DNA of 64,000 nt. Source: Marthasterias glacialis (Eukaryota; Echinodermata; Asteroidea; Forcipulatida; Asteriidae). Each line of letters opens with the position of its first letter. The stretch's first letter is position 1. A program made the translations under genes and the position numbers. Below the pieces are notes generated by a model. It saw only the letters and a program-made list of their open reading frames with translations. It ran no database searches and was not told the DNA's origin. The stretch lies in contig OU452229.1 in NCBI GenBank assembly GCA_911728455.2, positions 10,269,642 to 10,333,641 on the forward strand, written 5' to 3'. Shown piece by piece: positions 13,834 to 25,100 of the stretch.

Positions 13834-13927
13834 CATGGCTCTGCTTACCACGGAATTCAGTGCTTACAGCCCACACACGCTTTATAGGGCAGAGTAAGCA
13901 TACAATTCTGTGGTAAGCAGAGCCATG
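13834..13927. mobile_element. 94-bp fold-back element with CATGGCTCTGCTTACCACGG arms
   Basis: Arms of about 34 bases pair with a few mismatches around a loop of about 26 bases. A half-copy of the arm is near 1700-1735. Duplicate at 57392-57485. Confidence 0.65.
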
Positions 13928-14378
13928 AGACTGCCATCATTCTCAGGGTTTCTCCAGTCAGTATCACAGTATTTGAACGCGTCATTTTGATATGTACTGA
14001 TTAACTGTACTGGCTATTTTGAGTTTCCCTTCAAATAATTTTGTTTGCAGCATACAGACTTTTCTTGTGTACAACCGTACCACAGAGGTCCCGGAGATTT
14101 CAAACTGGGCCAAAATAGGCAAATAGTCATTGCTTTAAAAATGAATAAATATACATTTTTTTACGTCTATAAATACCTGCAGGACTATTTAGTATAAGTA
14201 TTTATCTTTAAAATAAAAATCTTAATCGGGGTTATAGTGCCTTAAACTCGAAAAAAGTAGGAAAAATATGATAAAAACTGATTTTGTGTAAAACTACATT
14301 AAACAGTCGTCGTGCCCCCTGTGCGAAAATTATCGCCATGCCAATTGACTTGAAAACACTTAACATTTCATGTTTGAT

Positions 14379-14673
14379 AAAAACCAACTCGATCAAAAAT
14401 TTGCTTATTCATTTCGGTCCCAAAAAGCATGGTAAATATGGGGAAAATCATTTTTTTTTTTTAAATATTCATTGACACCGGAAACACTTATTTCCCTCGA
14501 TTTCCGTCTCGGCCTTGCCTCTTTCGGGAAGCAAGGCGGAAATCGAGAGGGAAATAATATGTGTTTTCGGTGTCGAGGAATAAAAAAAAAACATTTTTTT
14601 TATGATTTTCCCCCTTTTTACCATGCTTTTGGTGACCGAAATGAATAAGCAAATTTTTGACTGAGTTGGTTTA
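14379..14673. mobile_element. 295-bp long hairpin element upstream of gene A
   Basis: Two arms of about 130 bases are inverted copies over nearly the whole element, with a loop of about 30 bases near 14515-14540. Outer arms start with AAACCAACTC and end with GAGTTGGTTT; inner arms include TTTCCCTCGATTTCCG. There is a T/A run in each arm. Duplicate at 57938-58230. Confidence 0.75.
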
Positions 14674-15344
14674 TGCCTATATTGAAGCTGCCTATATTGA
14701 AGCCAAACACAAGAAAAGGGGAAAACGCCCGAACACAATCACCATTCAAGCACATGTGAGGTGAAAGGTGCATAAGGTAGGGCACAAAACAAAATTATGT
14801 TTTTTCAAAAGACAAAATGCTTTGTGATTGCCATAGTCATACTGGGAAAAAAAAACACGTGATGTAGTTTCTGGCAATAACACCTAGCTCAGATAAGCCA
14901 TGCATAATTGATCGACATTTATTAAACTCATTGGGGTGACGGGTTAGTATTTGCTGAGGCACAATGACCCTGATTATTCAAATGAGTTAAATAACTGACA
15001 CCCCAAAAGAATACTGGGGTTTGGAATTTAGCTGTTCGCTTGATATGCATCAGCGATGCTGGGGTCAACCGGACACTTCGTGCATGTGATGAACTCAGTT
15101 ACCCAAAAAGGGGTAGACTTGTTGTTCGTATATGCATGTTTTGCCTTTCCATCTCTTAAAATCATACCACTGGCCTTTTGTAAACTTTGTTTACGCCGGT
15201 TTTAGTTTACGAGCATGCCTCGAAACACATCAGACTTGTTCAGTGTGTTTCTTTGGTAGCCGTTTTGTTGACTGATTTGATTTTGTTTTCTCCTGAAATG
15301 TGAAGGTTAACCTTGGGTATCTAGTCGAGGTATAAAGTTCCGTG

Positions 15345-16420
15345 ACAGAAAAAACATGGTTGTTTTTCTTCTTTCAATAGGGAGCCATCCGATCAAAGTC
15401 TCGATAACGCATACCATTTCATTCATTATCATTATATCAAACGTTTACTTAAACAAACATTTATTTATGCAAAAGAAATTTTTGTTGAGGTATGAAGTTC
15501 CGTGAAAGAAAAAAAAACAGGTTGGTTTTCTTCTTTCAATGGGCCTAACAAATCCAGTTCAGTTGGGTGTAGCATTCTTCCGAGGCCAAGGCTATGTTTT
15601 TTTTATAGTCACATTTGATGAGTTACTATGTAGGAAAAGGAACAAATTCAGTTTGAACTCATGAAATGGTTCGTGTCTGACCTTACAGTGTTCTGCTTCA
15701 CATCACAGACTTTGTGAATGGGCTAGACTGTCGAATGGATAATGGTTGGTGACACCGGGTGTCCCCCCCCCCGTCCCGCTAATAGATGTGTAATTTCACT
15801 GTTCTCATTCAATTGGTTTTGTGTTATCATCCTAAAGTTTTAAACAAAGATGAAAGACAAAACTTAATGTTTGCATTATAGGCTCGTATCTCGTTATGCT
15901 TTCTTGTTAAACTGTACACGGTCATATTATCTCATCATGCGACCTTATTGCACTGAACAAGGTCACATCTGACCATGCAACATTATTGCCTTGACCTAGG
16001 TTATATCTCATCATGGGACTTTGTTGCACTGAAGTGGGGGTCGTATCTCATCATGCGACAATGTTGCATTGACGTCACGGTTAGTAAATAATGTTACACA
16101 GCCTTTTTTTTTCCAAAATCAACCCTGGAAAAGTACTTGCACCAACCAATGGGTCGGGGTGTTATACTGACCGCTCACACCCATCCCCAACCCACGGATC
16201 AAAGTCTCGATAACGCATACCATTTCATTCATTATCATTATATCAAACGTTTACTTAAACTAACATGTATTTATGAAAAAGACATTTTGGTCGAGGTATA
16301 AAGTTCCGTGAAAGAAAAAAAACACGGTTGTTTTTCTTCTTTCAATGGGCCTAACAAATCCAGGTCAGTCGAGCTCAGCATTCTTCCGAGGCCAAGGCTA
16401 CGGTTTTTCGTAGTCACATT
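15345..16420 (+). repeat. Pair of direct repeats about 820 bases apart
   Basis: Sequence at about 15387-15560 (from GATCAAAGTCTCGATAACGC to CTAACAAATCCAG) recurs at about 16197-16365 with few changes. The 38-bp array lies between the two. The same pair is at about 58944-59110 and 59753-59920, and a single diverged copy is at 38220-38645. Confidence 0.65.
15876..16075. repeat. Short array of a 38-bp tandem repeat (about 4-5 units)
   Basis: Units of the form TCATATCTCATCATGCGACC..TTGCACTGAACAAGG. Same family as the long array at 37265-38110. Confidence 0.7.
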
Positions 16421-17199
16421 CGATGGGTTACTATGTACTCATCGATCATTTCAGCGGGGGGCCATTGATCCCCGCGACCCCCTGGTTCCTACTTGCCTTT
16501 CGTAACCCGCTCTTGTAAAGAACACTTGAAAACGGTCGCTCGTCTGGTTAACAGCTTCCCCCTCCCCTTTGTTTTAAATAACAAGAAAACTTGGGGAGCT
16601 CGAGTCACCTCAACACTTCTCCCATACAGAGAAAGTTATCCACGGCTCATATGCAAACTTAACTTGGCAATAAATTATTTTGTGCGAGGATAATGTAATC
16701 GTTGACGCATTGCTTCTGAGGGTAGCCTTCTAAAACAAATAGGCCTACCAGTAACTTTCCCTCACATTATATGACACCCCCGTAGAGTGAAACACAAAAA
16801 TAACAAACATTTCTGAGACTAATTGCAGGTTTTTGATTAATAACTCCCTAATGAGCAATCCTATAAACATTTTTACAAGTTACATGCCATCTGAAAAATT
16901 CAAAGAACACTTACCAAGATCGCGCTTTATGCGTGGGAGCTTTGAACCAGTGGGAGGTATATTTCAACCGAGCTACATTACCGCAACCAGCGTGCACTAA
17001 TAACTACTTCGTATACCTGCCGTTTTTATTAGAGTGTTTCCACGGTTAGTGCACACGTCACACAATATAAACGCCCACTTTTTTCGAGCGGTGAATGGAA
17101 TAGTCTCAATATTACTGTGACCAAAGCCCACGTTTATATATTTACATGTATTTCTGTAAATACTATCTGGTCCTGGGTATGACATTATACTACATCCCT

Positions 17200-17893
17200 G
17201 GGTCACCTGTGAGCAAGGTGTAGCACCCAGTTAGGTCCCCGGGCCAGGGTTACGGCGAAGAATCCATGGGATGCAGGTGGTGGATGGAATCGAAGGCAAG
17301 CTATATATACTACAATCAATGGCTTCTGTTCCCTGATGCTGGGCAGATGAGACAATGGCTGGAGACAATGGCTGGGATCACAAGTCTTGTAAAGACACTG
17401 CTCCTGAAGAAGGCAACGGGAAGCTACTTCAGTATTTTTTCCCCCAGTACAACTATGCAAATGAAACCAAAACGAACCCCAAGAACAGCGTGAATGGGTC
17501 TTCTAATAGTGGAAACTGCAGAGGAACCTCGCTCGGTCGGAAGATTCATGCACAGCAGGTGGACTGACCGTCATCATGCTACTGCTGTAGATAAGAACAT
17601 CAGAATAGCAACATGGAAAGTTAGAACTTTGTATATGACAGGCCAACTAGAGTGTGTCAAACAAGAAATGGGTCTTCTTGATACTGACATCCTTGGCGGA
17701 TGTGAAACAAGATGGACAGGAAACGGGTGGGCGAATTGATGGAACCAGAGCAAGAGGACGTCAAAGACTGAGGTTCATGGAGGGGTTGGCGTTGGCAATT
17801 GGCACTACTGTGGTGAACATCATGCGTGGGGCTAATGATCGGATTGGTTTCAGGCGTATGGTCGACAACGTCAGGCTCTGGCAAGGTACATGA
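17200..17893 (+). mobile_element. Internally deleted RTE-type LINE: endonuclease start joined to the extreme 3' end
   Basis: The plus strand encodes the start of an apurinic-type endonuclease domain (NIRIATWKVRTLY.., then CETRWTGNGW, about 17596-17730). It is followed within a few bases by a segment resembling the C-terminal tail of the same kind of element (RGRQRLRFMEGLA .. FRRMVDNVRLWQGT, about 17751-17893). The reverse transcriptase between them is missing. Family assignment rests on recognised motifs, not on a search. Confidence 0.7.
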
Positions 17894-17989
17894 AGAAGAC
17901 TATCTGGTATGTGTAACTTTTGTATGTGATTTGTACCTCGTCATCGGATCTGAAGAACACCTGTATACAAGTTTTATGACCCGAGTCAA

Positions 17990-18270
17990 ACAATGAACCT
18001 GTGTGAAGTTTATTGCCAATCCAAAACGTACACCAAAAGGACAAGTCCCTGGGGGACCTCGACAAGGCCCTCCAAAACGCTGGACAGACTCCCTCGGAGG
18101 GAACAATGCATTAATACGAGAGTCCAAGCTTTACTTTCAAACACAAGCAGGGGTCAAGACCAGGATAGACTTAGCTGGAGCACCGTCACAGCTGCAGCTG
18201 CCACCTCGACAGCGCCCTCTTCCGGCCGAGAGAGGCGAAGAAGAATTACGCAAAATAAGTTTATCATGAG
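17990..18270 (+). mobile_element. LINE 3'-end fragment
   Basis: An open stretch of 88 codons (18003-18269) contains PKRTPKGQVPGGPRQGPPKRWTD in outline, that is, a PxGxPRxGPPKRWxDSL pattern common near the C-terminus of LINE ORF2 proteins. It is short, has no upstream domain and is followed by AT-rich DNA, so it is treated as a retroelement remnant and not as a gene. The second copy is at 61546-61825. Confidence 0.5.
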
Positions 18271-19009
18271 ATGCAGGAGACACAATGTACATACTTTGTT
18301 TTTCTGAGTATGTGTGGTTTTGAGAAGATTCTGAGATGTACCCGTCGTTCCGAATAGCATACTCTGTTCGTCAGAAACTCTTGACAAAAACTCTTCATCT
18401 GATTCTGGATTTATGGCGCAATACTGTGTCGACCATTAATGTTTTGTCTCTTAACGAGTCTAAGAATCATGCAGATCTGGGAATCTGAGGTTTAAATCGT
18501 TAAAAAAATATTTTTAAAAATCAGAATGTTATTAAGTTTAAGAATGAATTCTAAAGAGTATATCAATGAATATACAACAAAAAAAATACATACAAAAATT
18601 AGTACAGATGAAAAATTCAATTATAAGGAATTATTAAAATCATTAATTGTTTACACACTAAACAGACACAGTCGTGATTAAAACAAAATTCTGCAAAATC
18701 TTAAATGGTACATTTTTGATAGTCAGTGCCTTTCCCCAAGGTAAATAATACCTATTCAATTATTTCGTATTTGAAACAGATACCCACATAAATGAAACAA
18801 ATTAAAGTTTTAGCGGGACAGATTGTCAAAGTGTTTTGTTTTGTTTTGTTTTTCGTTCTAATGATGGAATGTATCACCAGATAATAATCCGAATTAAGAG
18901 GTTTTTTTTTTCTTCTTCTTCGAAATGACACATGACTGGAAGAATCAACTTCTCATCAGACTGTTTGGTAAATAGGATACGATGTCATTGTTTCAAAATG
19001 TTGATTGTT

Positions 19010-19015
19010 TTTATT
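19010..19015 (-). promoter_or_regulatory. Probable poly(A) signal of gene B
   Basis: AATAAA on the minus strand, about 100 bases after the gene B stop codon. The same hexamer is kept at 62565-62570 after gene D. Confidence 0.5.
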
Positions 19016-19111
19016 TTGTCGCCGTTGTCATGGTCATGGTCGTGCTCTTCGGCGTCGTTGTTTGTGTTGGTACTGATACCGCTTTGCTCTTGTCAAGGCT
19101 TCAATTTGGTC

Positions 19112-22100
19112 TCAGACTACTGATCTGATCCATTGGTCCGTTTGCTCTGCGCTGTGTTCCATCCATCGTATGTTAACCTGTGTAGCTGCAATGGCCGCTT
19201 TATAAACATACTTCAGTACACCGAGGCGGTGACTTTCCCCGAAATCCAACAACTAAAAGAAAGAAAAAGTATATACTTGTATGTCTATACAAATGTCTTG
19301 TTTAGATGTTAGAAAGAAAACGATTTATTCGGCCTTACAAAAATACACAGTTGAAATAAGAAATGCATGAATAAATACTATGAAGATGTTTTAAGAATAA
19401 TTATGTTATTCATGATATCTTGATTACTTAACAACCACTGAGCCTGGACTTCATGTAGGCACAGCTCATTGGAAGAAACACAAATTATTGGGTTTGCAGC
19501 CCATGATTCTTATCAAATTTTGATATGACGAAATGTTCACATCTCAAAAATTGTCCAGTAGTTATTTTTTCTACAATACTATAATACTTAAGTTATGTTG
19601 AAATTACAACAAAATGGTTTTAAAAACACATAAGCCTATAGCAACTGCGTAGCATCATGCCCCGATTAGCACTATATTATTCTTTGTTTTGTTTTGTTTT
19701 GCAAAGGGAAATAGGAGACTTTTGATGACACTATAGGTGGCAGCAGACTTACCAGGTAATATTCATTTCACGGAAATCTGCGCATGCTCAGAACTACACA
19801 AACAATGGAAATTTACTTGGTTAGTCTGCTGCCACCCAGTGTTCTAAAGTCTTCCGTTGATCTACATCCTATCAGACGAACACATGATAGCAATGATTTT
19901 GTAGTTTTAGGGAGATTATACTTCTTTTGAAGCTACGCATCAGAAACCCACAACTTTGCCTTTCGTGACATCACAAAGTTTGTTATGAATATTCAATTAA
20001 ATCAATTTAAACTATATCCCAACTCTGAACATCTTTACGTCATTACTTCAAGTATTGTGTCTTCAGGTCCCCTGTCTTTATCCTTAAAGATAAAGACAGG
20101 GGACCAGTCTATGTGTATCCCTGCTGCAACAAACCTCTTGCAGTTTCTCGCGTGTGTTGAAAAAAGACGCGATTTCTTCGAAGACATCGGATAACGATAT
20201 CGCACGATTCTGTTTGAACCTGGAAGAACAATTGTTTATATAAAAAAAATCCACTTTATTAATTGCTTAGTGGAATCGAATCAGCTAAGATTGTTACTGG
20301 AAATTTGAATTCAGAGATATAATGTCTAAAGGCCAATCAGCTTGTTTGAGTTTAATGACTATTCACACGTTAATCTTTGTGTCGTTTATGATCGTCACTT
20401 ATGATTTAAGTGATACCAGTACATGTACGTTGACCGACACCATTCTGATTTATTGAGTCATTTATTTGACCCACGATGTTTATGAGAGGTACACCCCTCG
20501 TACAAACGTTGACCGAGCGCTTGCATGAGGTACTCTCTACTGTAAAATAGTGAAAATCCACCCTCCCGCCCTAGCGCTGTCATTTTCAAAGCGAAACTCG
20601 TTATGCATCACCCTCTTTCGTGAAATTTAAGCTAACTTTATTATGATTCAAGTTGAAAACACCCGTCTTTCACTCTAGAAGGAGTTGTCCGCTATATGGC
20701 TCTTTGCAAGAGTGCTTTGGCGGACAAAACGAGCGGTTTTCACCCATTAATATTTACAGAGTACATGTACTTTGTACACTCATGGTTTCTGTAATGTTTC
20801 TATAATTACACGGACAAAAGAGGTTCTTACAGTGTGTAAGACTCGTCCCAGTTCATGCGGATGAAGTCCCAAGCCACTTCGTACCCAGCTGGATTCTCGG
20901 CCAAGCCCATTAGGATTAGCCCGGCCTCGCCACGATATAGCTCAATAGCCGTCTGCAGATAACTGAGATAATCAACATGATACTTTTGAGAAATATGATA
21001 CTTTTGATTTAGTTTACGTCCACCCTTTCCCTCGATTAGTAAGCAAAGTACCTTTTCAAAAGTGAAGTGTCCCTTGAGCACGTGAGGGCGCTCATCCACC
21101 GAGAACGTTCTTGTCGGTCATTGGTCGTCTGCATTATTTCCCATCCAAAGTTCCACTCTGATTTGCCACCAAAACGAATACCATTGCAATACACAACTGA
21201 CCTAAGGTTTGGGGAGACTCTGGGAGAAAAACAAATTTGTTTAAAGATAATCTGCTTCTTTGTCATTGAAATAAAGTTTTTGCGATACCTTTTTACGTGT
21301 GAATAACGAACCAGGACCTATGTAGCTTACCCTTTTTTTCCCGTGAATAAGTAACTCACCAATAGTCCGGGGCACATTCATATGTCAATAAAATGGCAAT
21401 TACATGTATGTGACATCATTTTACATACAGTTTGATACAACTCACGTGATAGGCTTTTCCACGTCCATGTGTGCTTTCATTAATGTTGTTGCTTTGTTAA
21501 CACAGTGGTTGTTGCAGTAAAAACACGCTGTAGATGTCACATCAATTTGGCTTTTCTTTCTGCGTTGCCTGTTGAGGGAGAAACAAACATGAACATAAAC
21601 AAGTAAGGTTTCAAATTAAAAGATGATCTTCTCCAATTCGTTATTTAAATCCCTGAAGAGCATTTGCGGATTTTTTTTTTTTAACTTGTCGCAAGTGATC
21701 CCTGCTTTATTATTGAGCAATAATAACAACATTTATTTCGCGCTTTAGTAACAATGTGACGAATCGTTTTTATGGTCCTCATCATCAAAAGCCATTCACC
21801 AACTCCGTGGGAGTATGCAGCCCCGGCAGCCTATAAGTGGCGCTTAGTTTAATCACATTACAAAAACAAATCTACCCTCCAAGGTACGATATTTTTGCCG
21901 ATCTCGTTCAGATATGAAAATATGCTTTCCAAACGTTAAATTTTAAGGAGTTTTTGGTTTACGTGGTTTCAGCCCAAGCCAACACCAATTAACGAATTAG
22001 TGCAAAACAAATAAATGAATACTTTCACTGTAATTAACAGTTATGTTTTGTACCTTGGAACATTCGATATAAAGGTGTCGTTCCAACCCGACTCGGCATA

Positions 22101-25100
22101 AAGTGGCTCTATTAATTGCTGCATATATTTCTGTCAAGGAAAGCAAAACAAGAAAAAGAAGAAGAATCACCCAGATTGATTAAAAATTACATGAATTCAA
22201 ATCACTTCTTACAATCAAAGCGTACCTTGACATAGACTGGTCCCCTGTGTGTATCCGTAAAACCCAATGGTTTCATTGTATAGACAATACACGAAATGAT
22301 GCACAGGTAGTGATACCACATTTACACACAGTGAGTGTAATTATTATAGCCAGCAAGGTCAAATGTACATCAGGTAGGTAACTACCAGGTCAAAATTTCA
22401 TAGAGCTGCTTAACCACAAAAAGTAGCCAACACCCCCCCCCCAAAAAAAAAAAATATATATATATATACTTACCAGAATAAAGTTACCAGCCAAAATATG
22501 ATGCCACATGTATCATCTATGACTGGTATCCTTCTCTGTGTGATAAGTTTAATATTGTTCAGCACTCTTTGCTGCTTAAGCCGTTATGTTTGTCTTTGTT
22601 TGTGTCAGTAATATGGTGGACTACAATCTCACTTGCCGGTTTTAAAAAGCAGCTTTATGAATTTTGGGCCACAACAGGTTCGAAATGCCGGTATATGGCG
22701 TTTATTCACGAGCATCGAAGTGTAACGTCAGATGTTTTGGCTAGCGAGATAAGACGAGGAATAAATGGAAACCAGTGGGTGTCTGTCTTCCCTCCCACTT
22801 CTAAACAAATATTCACTCTGTTGTTTTTCTGTCTGTATGTTGTAACTTCTTTAACACTGCCGATTGGAGTATACTCTAAAAACTAACTTAGTTAAAACAA
22901 CGTTAATTGTTCATTTTAGACCACATTTTGACTAAAATTAGTCAAAAATGGTCTAAAATGTCTAATTAAGGCTTTTTTGACTAACTTTAGTCTTAGGCCT
23001 CACCCACACCCTCTCCGACCCCCAATAGTTTGTGTGGTGACAAGGAAGATTGTGTGTCTATCTTCCACTTGTAAATCTATTCGCCATCGAGGGACTTTTA
23101 TGGCCAAAATTTGGAGGTTTTACATTTGGTCAAATCCTTGGCTTGAGATTTTGAGGTATTCTAAAGTTGGCTTCCGGGATCTTGTATTGTTAATATGTTG
23201 CTAAAATGTTCTGGTCGAATTCTGCCATCACATGTAGCCATTAGCAGATGCAAGATTGGATGTACAGAAGTAAAACTTTGACCTTCTTACTTTTTATATT
23301 CACTCGGGAATGGATATCAGATGTGACTGAGGAAAAAAACTAACTTCATTATTTGTTGTTGTTTGACCGTAATACAAACGCGTGATAAGCATTGTACACT
23401 CCGTGCTTTCCCGGGTCACGATGGCTTAAAATAAGCACAGGCATACTACTCTGCTAAGATCCGAACCCACGACACCGGGCGTTGGAGAGCAGAAGTCCAA
23501 CCACTAGACCACTGGTCCGGTGACAACAGGCGAGTGTTGTCATCGAAGAAGGCGTCTTCGAGTTTCCAATCTTACCTGTACTGTCGAGGGGGATGTGGGG
23601 GAGGATTGACCCATGCCATCGCCCAGCAGCATCTTGGCGAAGTAGGAGGAAGTTGACAACACAGCCCTGCGAGTCAAGCGGGAAGACGGTCCGAGATAGG
23701 CGGAGAAGTTCTGGTGGATGTAGCTGGGAATGATTTCGGCTATCACTAATTCGAGGGTTTCGTCGATGAGCACAACTTTAGTTTCAGCAGGGAAAACCTA
23801 GTACAGGTAAAAGTGTTTATCAAGCAGTTAGCTTCAACTTGATATTACATGAATGTATGTAATCTGGAGAAGCTAACGTTGCAACTGCACCTTCTGCAGA
23901 TCTGAGTTAAAAAAAATAATAAAGAGTACAAATGCAATGATAGTGGGAGGTTTTTTTCTTCTTCTGAAATCTCACTGATTGTAAAGTCCACACAAGCATT
24001 AATCCTCAATAGATGTTCGTCTGAAACACTGTCAAAAAGGAAAAGAAATAGCATTCGAAGACCATCAAATTGTTGTTGCTTATTTCGATCGAATGCAATC
24101 GAAACAATGCCGATATGAACGTGCAGAAAATCCTTCCAAACAAAGGCCGTTTTCCGCTGTTTTCACTCCGATAATTATGACCAAGGAAGCGTTCGTTCTT
24201 CCAAAAAACTTTGACCGGTGTCGCATGCAATTATGTCCTCTATGCGATACTATCCGGCGGACATTATTGCATATGCAATACCGTCCGCCGGACGATTTTG
24301 CATATGCAATTGTGTCCGCCCGGACGCTGCTGCATAATGCAATTGTGTCCGCCCAGACACATTTGCATATGCAATCGTGTCCGCCACCGTGCAAAACGGT
24401 CCTCGAAGCCTATGTTCAAATATTCGGCAAAAACAAGCCCCAGGCACGGCGGGCCCGTGGAAATTTTGCTTGTCCATGACACCCCCGGGTTATGTTTATA
24501 AATATGTCAAAAGATTTAAAACAGAAGAAAAACTAAAGCGCTGAAACCGTTGCAGTAAGCTGCAATCATAATACATGAATATTCATGCCGCACATGTGCA
24601 TACATACGTTCAGTGCATGCACGCTCGCTGACGCACAATGTACATGTATGTCGGACGGTCTTGCATAGCCCCGGACACGATTGCATATGCAAAAGTGTCC
24701 GGAGCGGACAGTATTGCATGGCGGACACAATTGCATCTGACACCGGCATTTGCGCTCTCCATACGACGCAGCGTCTATCTGTGATACTTTGTCAAGGAAT
24801 AATAGACGCATATGGAAAGTGAGCAATATTTACACTTGGATCGGTGGCAGCTTGGTCCAGGAGACGTTGCCAGTTGTCGTTTTCGTAATTGACGCGATAG
24901 AAACCAACCATCTTAGCGTTGGCAAGGTACCAGTCATCAGATGCAGCCTCGTCCGGTAATTTGAAATAGGCTATAGATGAAAATAGAATCCAAACAAATT
25001 ATAAAATGGTACCTTTAGGTGGCCTTGAAAGGGATACCATTGCCCTACATATTAAATAAACGTTCATCAAATCAGTAGGTCGGCGTGTCGTGGCCGAGCG

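Larger units (their letters stand above)
12641..19111. other. A-B intergenic region
   Basis: About 6.5 kb between the gene A start and the gene B stop. From left to right: 350 bases of AT-rich DNA that may hold the gene A leader and promoter, the GATCAAGATG minisatellite, two fold-back elements, a 1.9-kb stretch with direct repeats and the 38-bp array, about 700 bases with nothing recognised (16430-17200), LINE remnants, then AT-rich DNA to the gene B poly(A) signal. No protein-coding gene was recognised. Confidence 0.75.
1..20486 (+). repeat. Left copy of a near-identical 20.5-kb segment
   Basis: Aligns end to end with 43584-64000 by direct reading. The offset drifts from 43583 at the left to 43514 at the right because of small insertions and deletions. 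It contains gene A, the A-B intergenic region and the 3' end of gene B. Both limits are the window edges, so the real repeat unit is longer, about 43.5 kb if B and D continue to match. Differences are scattered single bases plus a few 5-45 bp indels. Confidence 0.95.

Noticed and set aside
22569-22886. 105-codon plus-strand open frame in intron 11 of gene B
   Set aside because: No recognisable domain, no supporting splice or promoter signals, and it is antisense within an intron.
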